From positions 5,050,972 through 5,114,971 of the forward strand of contig NZ_CP036132.1 of the NCBI RefSeq assembly GCF_018742245.1: a stretch of DNA of 64,000 nucleotides, in the 5' to 3' direction. This stretch comes from Bacillus mycoides. Lineage in GTDB: Bacteria; Bacillota; Bacilli; Bacillales; Bacillaceae_G. Below are positions 57,150-64,000 of this stretch, piece after piece; the first letter of the stretch is position 1; each line of letters begins with the position of its first letter. A program made the translations under genes and the position numbers. The notes beneath the pieces were generated by a model. That model did no database searches. It saw only the letters and a program-made list of their open reading frames with translations, and was not told the origin of the DNA.

Positions 57150-57869
57150 TTATTTTTCAATAGGTAATTTATTGGGCGTTCCCGGTTTGCGTGGATATTT
57201 CTTTGGTGTCTTGCGCTTTTTCTCGATTAATAAAATATTACGCTCACTTTCTTCAAACGGTAATTGGAACGTAGACATTTCTTTCAATTCTCCGCCAAGT
57301 ACCTCTAAAGCATATTTTCCATTTTCGATTTCTTCGTTCGCCGCTGCACCTTTCATTGCAATGAATGTTCCCCCTACTTTTACAAGTGGTAAACATAGCT
57401 CACTTAATACAGAAAGACGTGCAACTGCACGTGCCATTACAATATCGTATGCTTCACGTACATCTTCTTTTTTTCCAAATGTTTCAGCACGATCATGACA
57501 AAATGCAACATCACTTAATTCTAACTTTTGCGCTAAGTGATTTAAGAAATTAATACGTTTTTGTAATGAATCTACGATTGTTACTTTTAAGTGCGGGAAA
57601 CAGATTTTTAAAGGGATACTTGGGAATCCAGCTCCTGCTCCAACATCACAAATAGAAAATGGTTTCGAAAAATCATAATAAAAAGCCGCTGTAACAGAAT
57701 CAAAAAAGTGTTTTAAGTATACTTCTTCTTTCTCCGTAATAGCCGTTAAGTTCATTTTTTCATTCCACTCTACTAACGTTTCAAAGTAGATTTCGAACTG
57801 CTCTAACTGTCTAGAAGAGAGGGAAATACCCTTCTCTTCTAGCATAGATTGAAATTGTTCTATGTTCAT
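57150..57869 (-). CDS. rsmG: 16S rRNA m7G527 methyltransferase RsmG (GidB)
   Basis: A 239-residue class I SAM methyltransferase; [18 protein letters not shown] is the SAM motif. Loss gives low-level streptomycin resistance. GGAGATATT precedes the ATG. It follows mnmG by 22 bases, in operon. Confidence 0.97.
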   Translation of the reverse strand: MNIEQFQSMLEEKGISLSSRQLEQFEIYFETLVEWNEKMNLTAITEKEEVYLKHFFDSVTAAFYYDFSKPFSICDVGAGAGFPSIPLKICFPHLKVTIVDSLQKRINFLNHLAQKLELSDVAFCHDRAETFGKKEDVREAYDIVMARAVARLSVLSELCLPLVKVGGTFIAMKGAAANEEIENGKYALEVLGGELKEMSTFQLPFEESERNILLIEKKRKTPKKYPRKPGTPNKLPIEK

Positions 57870-57891
57870 CTAGCAATATCTCCTTACTATG

Positions 57892-59781
57892 TTATTGGTT
57901 CGATACTCGTGCAATTTTTCCTTGTTCAATGTAAATAAGCAAAATGGAAACATCAGCTGGATTTACGCCAGAAATACGTGAAGCTTGCCCCATCGAAAGC
58001 GGACGAACATCTTTCAATTTCTGTCTCGCTTCTGAGGCAAGGCTAGAAATCGCATCATAATCAATATCCACAGGAATTTTTTTGTTTTCCATTTTCTTCA
58101 TACGCTCTACTTGCTGTAAAGACTTCTCGATATATCCTTCGTACTTAATCTGAATTTCAACTTGTTCTGTAATTTCATCATTTAATTCTAATTCACTTGG
58201 TACTAAAAGATGAATATGCTCATATGTCATCTCTGGACGACGTAATAAGTCACTTGCACGTATTCCATCTTTCAATTCGCTTCCACCAATACTACGAATT
58301 AATTCTTGAACTTCAGGACGCGGTTTAATAAAAATACTCTCTAACCGTTCCTTTTCCTGTTCAATTTGTAGTTTTTTATTTGTAAATCTCTCATAACGAT
58401 CTTCTTTAATTAAACCAATTTCACGCCCAACCTCAGTTAGACGAAGATCTGCATTATCATGGCGTAATAATAAACGATATTCTGCACGAGACGTTAATAA
58501 ACGGTATGGTTCATTTGTGCCTTTCGTTACAAGATCATCAATTAAGACACCAATATATGCATCAGCGCGACCTAAAATAACTTCTTTTTTACCTAAAGAA
58601 CGACACGCTGCATTAATTCCAGCCATAAGCCCTTGTCCTGCCGCTTCTTCGTAACCAGAAGTCCCATTAATTTGTCCTGCTGTATATAAATTTTTAATTT
58701 TTTTCGTTTCAAGTGTTGGCCATAGTTGAGTTGGTACAATTGCATCATATTCAATTGCATAACCCGTACGCATCATTTCAACATTTTCCAGGCCAGGAAT
58801 TGTTCTAAGCATTGCACGCTGTACATCTTCTGGTAAACTCGTCGATAAGCCTTGTACATATACTTCTTGCGTATTACGTCCTTCTGGCTCTAAGAAAATT
58901 TGATGACGTGGTTTATCGTTAAATCTTACTACCTTGTCTTCAATTGAAGGGCAATATCTAGGCCCTGTTCCTTTAATCATACCAGAATACATAGCTGAGC
59001 GATGTAAGTTTTCATCTATTAAACGATGTGTTTCTGTACTTGTATACGTTAACCAACATGGAATTTGATCCATAATAAATTTTGTCGTTTCAAAAGAGAA
59101 AGCACGTGGCTTATCATCACCTGGTTGAATTTCTGTTTTACTATAATCAATCGTATTACTGTTTACACGGGGAGGTGTACCTGTTTTAAATCTAACAAGA
59201 TCAAAACCAAGTTCCTCTAAGTGTTCAGATAACGTAATAGATGGTTGCTGATTATTTGGACCACTTGAATATTTTAAATCTCCCATAATAATCTCACCAC
59301 GTAAAAATGTTCCCGTTGTAATTACAACTGTTTTCGCTGTGTATTCAGCACCAGCTTGTGTAATTACCCCTTTACATACACCATCTTCAACAATTAAACG
59401 CTCTACCAAACCTTGAAACAACGTTAAATTTGGTGTTTCTTCAATTGTTTTCTTTAACTCATGCTGGTAAGAGAATTTATCAGCTTGTGCACGAAGCGCG
59501 CGTACAGCTGGTCCTTTACCCGTATTTAACATACGCATTTGAATATGTGTTTTATCAATATTGCGTCCCATTTCTCCGCCTAATGCATCAATTTCACGAA
59601 CAACAATCCCTTTTGCTGGTCCACCAACAGAAGGGTTACATGGCATGAACGCTACCATATCTAAGTTAATTGTTAACATTAATGTTTTTGAGCCCATTCG
59701 TGCTGCCGCAAGACCAGCTTCACATCCTGCATGACCTGCACCGATTACTATGACATCATATGAACCGGCATTGTATCCCAT
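57892..59781 (-). CDS. mnmG: tRNA U34 carboxymethylaminomethyl enzyme MnmG (GidA)
   Basis: A 629-residue FAD protein ([19 protein letters not shown]) with [11 protein letters not shown] and the catalytic-Cys region [11 protein letters not shown]. With MnmE it modifies the wobble uridine of tRNAs. AGGAGGAAT precedes the ATG. Operon with mnmE and rsmG. Confidence 0.98.
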   Translation of the reverse strand: MGYNAGSYDVIVIGAGHAGCEAGLAAARMGSKTLMLTINLDMVAFMPCNPSVGGPAKGIVVREIDALGGEMGRNIDKTHIQMRMLNTGKGPAVRALRAQADKFSYQHELKKTIEETPNLTLFQGLVERLIVEDGVCKGVITQAGAEYTAKTVVITTGTFLRGEIIMGDLKYSSGPNNQQPSITLSEHLEELGFDLVRFKTGTPPRVNSNTIDYSKTEIQPGDDKPRAFSFETTKFIMDQIPCWLTYTSTETHRLIDENLHRSAMYSGMIKGTGPRYCPSIEDKVVRFNDKPRHQIFLEPEGRNTQEVYVQGLSTSLPEDVQRAMLRTIPGLENVEMMRTGYAIEYDAIVPTQLWPTLETKKIKNLYTAGQINGTSGYEEAAGQGLMAGINAACRSLGKKEVILGRADAYIGVLIDDLVTKGTNEPYRLLTSRAEYRLLLRHDNADLRLTEVGREIGLIKEDRYERFTNKKLQIEQEKERLESIFIKPRPEVQELIRSIGGSELKDGIRASDLLRRPEMTYEHIHLLVPSELELNDEITEQVEIQIKYEGYIEKSLQQVERMKKMENKKIPVDIDYDAISSLASEARQKLKDVRPLSMGQASRISGVNPADVSILLIYIEQGKIARVSNQ

Positions 59782-59822
59782 TGTTTATTCCTCCTAATAA
59801 CCTCTATCTTACTAAATCATCT

Positions 59823-59842
59823 CTGATTAAAGTTTTACTTTA
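59823..59842. repeat. Copy of the ATAAAGTAAAACTTTA motif
   Basis: Minus-strand ATAAAGTAAAACTTTAATCA in the mnmE-mnmG gap, overlapping the mnmE stop. It matches the copies at 4629 and 15698. Confidence 0.55.
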
Positions 59843-61216
59843 TTTTCCTAAACAAAATTGAGAGAACAATTGGTCAATTAAGCTTTCATGGACAGTATCA
59901 CCAGTAATTTCACCAAGTATTTCCCACGCTCTTGTTAAATCAATTTGAACCATATCAATCGGAACACCATTTTCTATCGCTTCAATTGCATCGTTAATTG
60001 TTCTTCCTGCTTGTGTTAATAATCCGATATGTCTCGCATTAGACACGTATGTCATATCCGCAGAATCAATTGTTCCTTCAAAGAATAAATCAGCTATTGC
60101 CTTTTCAAGCTCATCTATTCCTTGCTCCTCAATTAAAGATGTTGTAATAACACGATTGCCTACCGCTAAATCTGTAACACGTTCCATATCAATTTCTTGC
60201 GGTAAATCTGTCTTATTTACAATGACAATGAAATCTTTTCCTTGTACGGCACGGAATAGATCCTCATCTTCATTTGTTAAAGCCTCGCTATAGTTCACTA
60301 CAATTAACACTAAGTCTGCTTGGCTCATCATTTCCTTCGAACGCTCTACACCAATTCGTTCAACAATATCTTCCGTTTCACGAATTCCGGCTGTATCTAT
60401 AAGTTTAAGTGGTACACCACGCACATTAACGTACTCTTCAATAACATCACGAGTTGTTCCTGCAATATCAGTTACAATTGCCTTTTTCTCCTGAACAAGA
60501 CTATTTAATAGCGATGATTTCCCAACGTTAGGTCTACCGATAATCGCGGTAGAAATGCCTTCACGTAAAATCTTTCCTTGCTTCGATGTTTCTAATATCT
60601 TTGCAATTTCAGCACGGACATGTGTAGCTTTCTCAATTAAAATATTATGCGTCATCTCTTCTACATCATCATATTCTGGGTAATCTATATTCACCTCAAT
60701 ATGAGCTAATGTTTCTAATATTTCTTGACGCAGATGGCCGATTAATTTAGATAATCGTCCTTCCATTTGGTTAATCGCTACATTCATAGCACGATCTGTT
60801 TTCGCGCGGATTAAGTCCATAACAGCTTCTGCTTGTGACAAATCAATACGTCCATTTAAAAAAGCACGTTTTGTAAATTCACCAGGCTCTGCCAGTCGTA
60901 CTCCTTGTGCTAAAATAAGCTGTAATACTTTATTTACCGAAACAAGCCCACCATGACAGTTAATTTCTACTATATTTTCACGCGTAAAAGTCCTTGGTGC
61001 ACGCATAATGGATACCATAACTTCTTCAATAACTTGATTTGTATCTAAATCGACAATATGACCATAATGAATTGTATGAGAAGAAACCTGTGTTAAATCC
61101 TTCCCTTTAAAAATACGATCGACTTTCTCAATCGCATCATCCCCACTTACTCGAACAATGGCAATTGCACCTTCCCCAAGTGCTGTGGAAATTGCGGCAA
61201 TTGTATCAAATTCCAT
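59840..61216 (-). CDS. mnmE: tRNA modification GTPase MnmE (TrmE)
   Basis: A 458-residue GTPase: N-terminal folate-binding domain, helical domain, G domain with [26 protein letters not shown], and C-terminal FCLGK with the conserved Cys. It works with MnmG. GAGGTGAAAGG precedes the ATG. Confidence 0.98.
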   Translation of the reverse strand: MEFDTIAAISTALGEGAIAIVRVSGDDAIEKVDRIFKGKDLTQVSSHTIHYGHIVDLDTNQVIEEVMVSIMRAPRTFTRENIVEINCHGGLVSVNKVLQLILAQGVRLAEPGEFTKRAFLNGRIDLSQAEAVMDLIRAKTDRAMNVAINQMEGRLSKLIGHLRQEILETLAHIEVNIDYPEYDDVEEMTHNILIEKATHVRAEIAKILETSKQGKILREGISTAIIGRPNVGKSSLLNSLVQEKKAIVTDIAGTTRDVIEEYVNVRGVPLKLIDTAGIRETEDIVERIGVERSKEMMSQADLVLIVVNYSEALTNEDEDLFRAVQGKDFIVIVNKTDLPQEIDMERVTDLAVGNRVITTSLIEEQGIDELEKAIADLFFEGTIDSADMTYVSNARHIGLLTQAGRTINDAIEAIENGVPIDMVQIDLTRAWEILGEITGDTVHESLIDQLFSQFCLGK

Positions 61217-61343
61217 GTCCTTTCACCTCACTTGCTTATTTATCTCTATTTCAACATGAATTTTTTCCGTCACTAAATTATTAGGATACCATAACGAACC
61301 TATCTACAAAAGAATAATAACTCATTTTATTATGTCCTTATGT

Positions 61344-61388
61344 AAAAAACACTAAACTTATTCACAGTGGATAAATCTAGTGTTTTTT
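61344..61388. terminator. Hairpin with embedded DnaA boxes, jag-mnmE gap
   Basis: AAAAAACACTA/TAGTGTTTTTT outer arms with inner TTATTCAC/GTGGATAA. It looks like a bidirectional terminator whose inner arms are near-perfect DnaA boxes. Confidence 0.65.
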
Positions 61389-61399
61389 AGTTATCCACA
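61358..61399. promoter_or_regulatory. DnaA-box group in the jag-mnmE gap
   Basis: Perfect TTATCCACA (61391-61399) plus one-mismatch TTATTCACA (61358-61366) and AGTGGATAA (61366-61374, opposite orientation). Confidence 0.6.
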
Positions 61400-61412
61400 T
61401 TTATTTTCCCCT

Positions 61413-61444
61413 CAAAAAAACCGGCACTCAATTGAGTAACCGGT
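61413..61444 (-). terminator. jag terminator
   Basis: ACCGG/CCGGT arms with ACTCAATTGAGT inner palindrome, then TTTTTTT in the minus direction; overlaps the jag stop. Confidence 0.85.
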
Positions 61445-62061
61445 CACTTGGAAGATATTACAACATACCGATGTGGTTCTTTCCCTTCAGAAGTTGTAAT
61501 GATATTTTGATGATTAGATAATGCTTGGTGAATAATTTTTCGTTCAAAAGAAGGCATTGGTTCTAGAACAACTCTTTTTTTCGTACTCACTACTTGTTTT
61601 GCCAATCGATAAGAAAGAGATTCTAACGTAGTTTTTCTTTTACTACGATAGTTTTCAGCATCCAGTGTAATACCAATATATTGCTTTGTATTACGATTCG
61701 CAACAAGCTTTGTTAAATACTGTAAAGAATTCAACGTATTACCTCTTTTGCCAATTAAAACACCAATGTTTTCACCAGAAATTGTAAATTCAACTTCGCG
61801 TCCTTTTACAATTTTTCTAATCTCAACTTCCACACCCATATTTTGAATAACATTTTTTAAATATTCTTCACATTCTTGGATTGGATCTTTTTTCAATACA
61901 ACTTCTACTACAGCGAGGCGATTCCCAAATAAACCTAGGAATCCCCTCTTACCCTCATCGATAATATTTATATCTACTCGATCTTTCGAAACATTTAATT
62001 GTCTTAAAGCATCTTGTACTGCCAGCTCGACTGTTTGTCCTTTAGCAGTAATTATACTCAC
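61444..62061 (-). CDS. jag: RNA-binding protein Jag (KhpB)
   Basis: 205 residues: Jag_N domain (1-52), KH-II domain with [18 protein letters not shown], and R3H domain (about 145-205). Jag/KhpB proteins bind RNA and affect cell elongation. GTG start overlaps the spoIIIJ stop (GTGA), with GGAGG upstream. Confidence 0.95.
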   Translation of the reverse strand: MSIITAKGQTVELAVQDALRQLNVSKDRVDINIIDEGKRGFLGLFGNRLAVVEVVLKKDPIQECEEYLKNVIQNMGVEVEIRKIVKGREVEFTISGENIGVLIGKRGNTLNSLQYLTKLVANRNTKQYIGITLDAENYRSKRKTTLESLSYRLAKQVVSTKKRVVLEPMPSFERKIIHQALSNHQNIITTSEGKEPHRYVVISSK

Positions 62062-62825
62062 TTGCTTGATCCTCCTGCCTTACTAGCCTTAATTTCAGGC
62101 CCTTTGATCAGATACATTTGAGCGATACCAAAGATATTACCAACTACCCAGTACAATGATAGTGCTGCTGGGAAGTTAATTGCAAAGACTAAGATCATAA
62201 TTGGCATAAGCCAAATCATCATTGCCATTTGCGGATTTTGCCCAGCCGTTCCTGCCATTGCAAGCTTTTGCTGAATAAAAGTCGTAATAGCCGCAACGAT
62301 TGGAAGGATATAGTAAGGATCTGCCTGTCCTAAATCAAACCATAAAAATGTATGTTTACTAATTTCTGCCGTTCTCATAATCGCATGATAAAAAGCGAAT
62401 AGGATAGGCATCTGAACAAATATTGGTAAACATCCTGCTAATGGATTTACACCATTTTTTTGGTACAACTGCATCATTTCTTGTTGTAATTTTTGTTGTG
62501 TTGCTTGATCTTTTGAGCTGTACTTTTCTTTTAATTTCACCATTTCTGGTTGTAACGCCTGCATTGCTTTCGTACTCTTCGTTTGTTTAATCATTAATGG
62601 TAATAATGCAAAACGAATGATAAGAGTTGTAACAACGATTGCTAAACCATAATTACTGCCAAATAAATTTGCAAAATACGTGATTAACTGAGAAAGCGGG
62701 TATACGAAATATTCATTCCAAATCCCTGTGCTTTTCGGTGTAATCGGCTGATTTGTTTCACTACAGCCGGTAGCGATTGCCATTAACATAATAACCATGG
62801 CTAATAAACCTATTTTCTTTTTCAA
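62058..62825 (-). CDS. spoIIIJ: Membrane protein insertase YidC1 (SpoIIIJ), lipoprotein
   Basis: 255 residues with a lipoprotein signal peptide (Cys about residue 21, in ATGCSE) and five helices. The insertase core has [18 protein letters not shown] and [21 protein letters not shown]. It inserts membrane proteins and is needed for forespore SigG activation. It overlaps jag by four bases. Confidence 0.97.
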   Translation of the reverse strand: MKKKIGLLAMVIMLMAIATGCSETNQPITPKSTGIWNEYFVYPLSQLITYFANLFGSNYGLAIVVTTLIIRFALLPLMIKQTKSTKAMQALQPEMVKLKEKYSSKDQATQQKLQQEMMQLYQKNGVNPLAGCLPIFVQMPILFAFYHAIMRTAEISKHTFLWFDLGQADPYYILPIVAAITTFIQQKLAMAGTAGQNPQMAMMIWLMPIMILVFAINFPAALSLYWVVGNIFGIAQMYLIKGPEIKASKAGGSSK

Positions 62826-62877
62826 AGCCTGCTCCTCCTTGTTTCGGTATGTATATAGTGTAATTCATTTCCTTACG

Positions 62878-63225
62878 CTACTTTTTTATTCTTTTCATAC
62901 CAGAGCGTTTAAAGACATGAATTAAGCTTTTCTTTAACTCTTCATATGTCATCTCTGCACAAGGCTTCCTTGCTATTATAACAAAATCTTTTCCAGAATC
63001 TATCTCATCTTTTAATTCTATAATCGATTGGCGGATCATACGCTTAATTCGATTACGCACTACTGCATTTCCTATTTTCTTACTAACAGAAAGACCAATG
63101 CGAAAATGCGGCTGTTTTTCTTTATCTAATTTGTATACAACAAACTGGCGATTGGCATTCGATTGTCCTTTTTGGAAAACAGCCTGGAATTCATCATTCT
63201 TTTTTATACGATTTTTTTTCTTCAT
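62878..63225 (-). CDS. rnpA: Ribonuclease P protein component
   Basis: 115 residues; basic, with RNR motif [11 protein letters not shown]. It forms RNase P with the M1-type RNA to mature tRNA 5' ends. The ATG giving MKKKNRIKK, ten bases after AGGAG, is preferred to the GTG four codons upstream, which abuts the RBS. Confidence 0.96.
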   Translation of the reverse strand: MKKKNRIKKNDEFQAVFQKGQSNANRQFVVYKLDKEKQPHFRIGLSVSKKIGNAVVRNRIKRMIRQSIIELKDEIDSGKDFVIIARKPCAEMTYEELKKSLIHVFKRSGMKRIKK

Positions 63226-63272
63226 ATCATTTGACACTCCTGTATTTCATCAGCGGAAACTCATTATTATTA

Positions 63273-63303
63273 GAAAAAAAGACCACTGAACGATCAGTGG
63301 TCT
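63273..63303 (-). terminator. Terminator-like hairpin between rpmH and rnpA
   Basis: AGACCACTGA/TCAGTGGTCT with ACGA loop and a T-run in the minus direction; the stem includes the rpmH stop. It would let only part of the transcripts reach rnpA. Confidence 0.8.
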
Positions 63304-63436
63304 ACGCAGATAATACTTTTCTTCCTTTACGACGACGAGCTGCTAGCACTTTACGTCCGTTTGCTGTGCTCATACGGCTGCGGAAACCATGTACTTTGCT
63401 GCGCTTACGTTTATTTGGTTGGTAAGTTCTTTTCAT
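63302..63436 (-). CDS. rpmH: 50S ribosomal protein L34
   Basis: 44 residues, starting [19 protein letters not shown] and ending in a basic GRKVLSA. GGAGGTG precedes the ATG. First gene of the rpmH-rnpA-spoIIIJ-jag group, beside oriC. Confidence 0.98.
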   Translation of the reverse strand: MKRTYQPNKRKRSKVHGFRSRMSTANGRKVLAARRRKGRKVLSA

Positions 63437-63439
63437 TAT

Positions 63440-64000
63440 ATGACACCTCCCTGAGGAATATCTGTTAAAGACAGTCTAATAAATTATAGTAAATCAAATA
63501 GGAAAATGTCAATGGTTCTCGAAATTTTCATCAAATATTCATTTTTAACCTATTCACATACTTTTTCACAGTCCCTATATTTCCTTGTGGATAAATTTAT
63601 TTTCTCTTTTTTGTATCCACAAACTCTTTTTTTACTTTTACACAGTATATCGTGTTGTGGACAAGTTTATTCCACAAGGTATTGATTTTGTGGATAACTT
63701 TCTTAAATTCATTGCTATAGCTGCTTTTTTTTGATATTATAGTTGTGTTTTCACTTTGAATAAGTTTTCCACACCTTTATTTTATCCACAATTTGTGTAT
63801 AACATGTGGATAGTTTAAATCACATGTTGGTAAATAGTTGTCCACATGTGTTATTTTGTCGAAAACTCTATCTCGGATACTAACGACGTTTTTATATTTT
63901 AAAATACGTTTCGTATAAATATGCATTAGAAATATTTACAGGTTGTACAATTGTTGCGCAACCTTATTCTTTTACCATCTTTAGTAAAGGAGGGACACCT
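63440..64000. other. oriC: oriC (rpmH-dnaA intergenic part) with DnaA-box array
   Basis: Perfect DnaA boxes at 63586-63594, 63689-63697 (TGTGGATAA) and 63782-63790 (TTATCCACA). One-mismatch boxes at 63613-63621, 63656-63664, 63765-63773, 63794-63802, 63805-63813 and 63838-63846. This is the incA/incB-like half of a bipartite Bacillus origin; the unwinding half beyond dnaA is outside the window. A Spo0A-type box TGTCGAA lies at 63857-63863. AAAGGAGGG near 63987 is the dnaA ribosome binding site; the start codon is just past the edge. Confidence 0.92.

Noticed and set aside
57415..57440. CACGTGC / GCACGTG words in rsmG
   Set aside because: They form a local palindrome in coding sequence but do not carry the GTTTC/GAAAC flanks of parS.

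Overview
The window reads as the left flank of the replication origin of a Bacillus cereus group chromosome. The order rpmH-rnpA-spoIIIJ-jag-mnmE-mnmG-rsmG-noc-soj-spo0J-yyaC-mscS-DUF951-ychF-rpsF-ssb-rpsR-yybS-gdpP-rplI-dnaC-purA-tRNAs-walRKHIJ-htrA-rlmH is the classic Bacillus origin-proximal block. The base composition is AT-rich, and the accessory genes (nitric oxide synthase, a Gram-positive Pel cluster, BA_5709-type CxxH/CxxC protein) fit B. cereus sensu lato. The last 560 bases are the rpmH-dnaA intergenic half of oriC, with many DnaA boxes and, at the very edge, the ribosome binding site of dnaA.

Bases 1-15,400 are metabolic and transport genes: the 3' part of an RND efflux pump, a fused methionine sulfoxide reductase, an AI-2E family permease, lytST with its target lrgAB (pftAB-like pyruvate transporter with a cre site), an MFS carrier behind a PyrR-type attenuator, a BCCT betaine carrier, nitric oxide synthase, a decayed 5' remnant of a Mn-superoxide dismutase gene, an SDR protein and an AmiS/UreI channel.

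Bases 15,700-25,000 hold the Pel exopolysaccharide locus: a divergent GH114-type hydrolase (pelA hydrolase half), then pelD-pelE-pelA(deacetylase)-pelF-pelG, and a convergent UDP-glucose 4-epimerase. PelD keeps an RxxD c-di-GMP site, so polymer synthesis is probably switched by c-di-GMP.

Bases 25,000-35,000 hold a hemolysin-III protein whose core promoter is covered by a 17-bp perfect inverted repeat and which is divergent from a DUF1836 putative DNA-binding protein, then dbpA, a membrane acyltransferase, guaC, pepF, an orphan radical SAM/SPASM protein and a membrane protein with Asp-box (BNR) repeats.

Bases 35,000-64,000 are core genes. Chromosome-organisation signals are dense here: DnaA-box clusters beside rlmH and in the mnmE-jag gap, a perfect parS in spo0J, a near-perfect Noc site in soj, a parS/Noc-like palindrome upstream of noc, a degenerate parS in walK, and the oriC box array with a Spo0A-type box. 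I found no insertion sequence, prophage or CRISPR array, and no clearly undescribed multi-gene system. The most unusual items are the PyrR-controlled MFS carrier, the DUF1836/hlyIII operator and the superoxide dismutase remnant.
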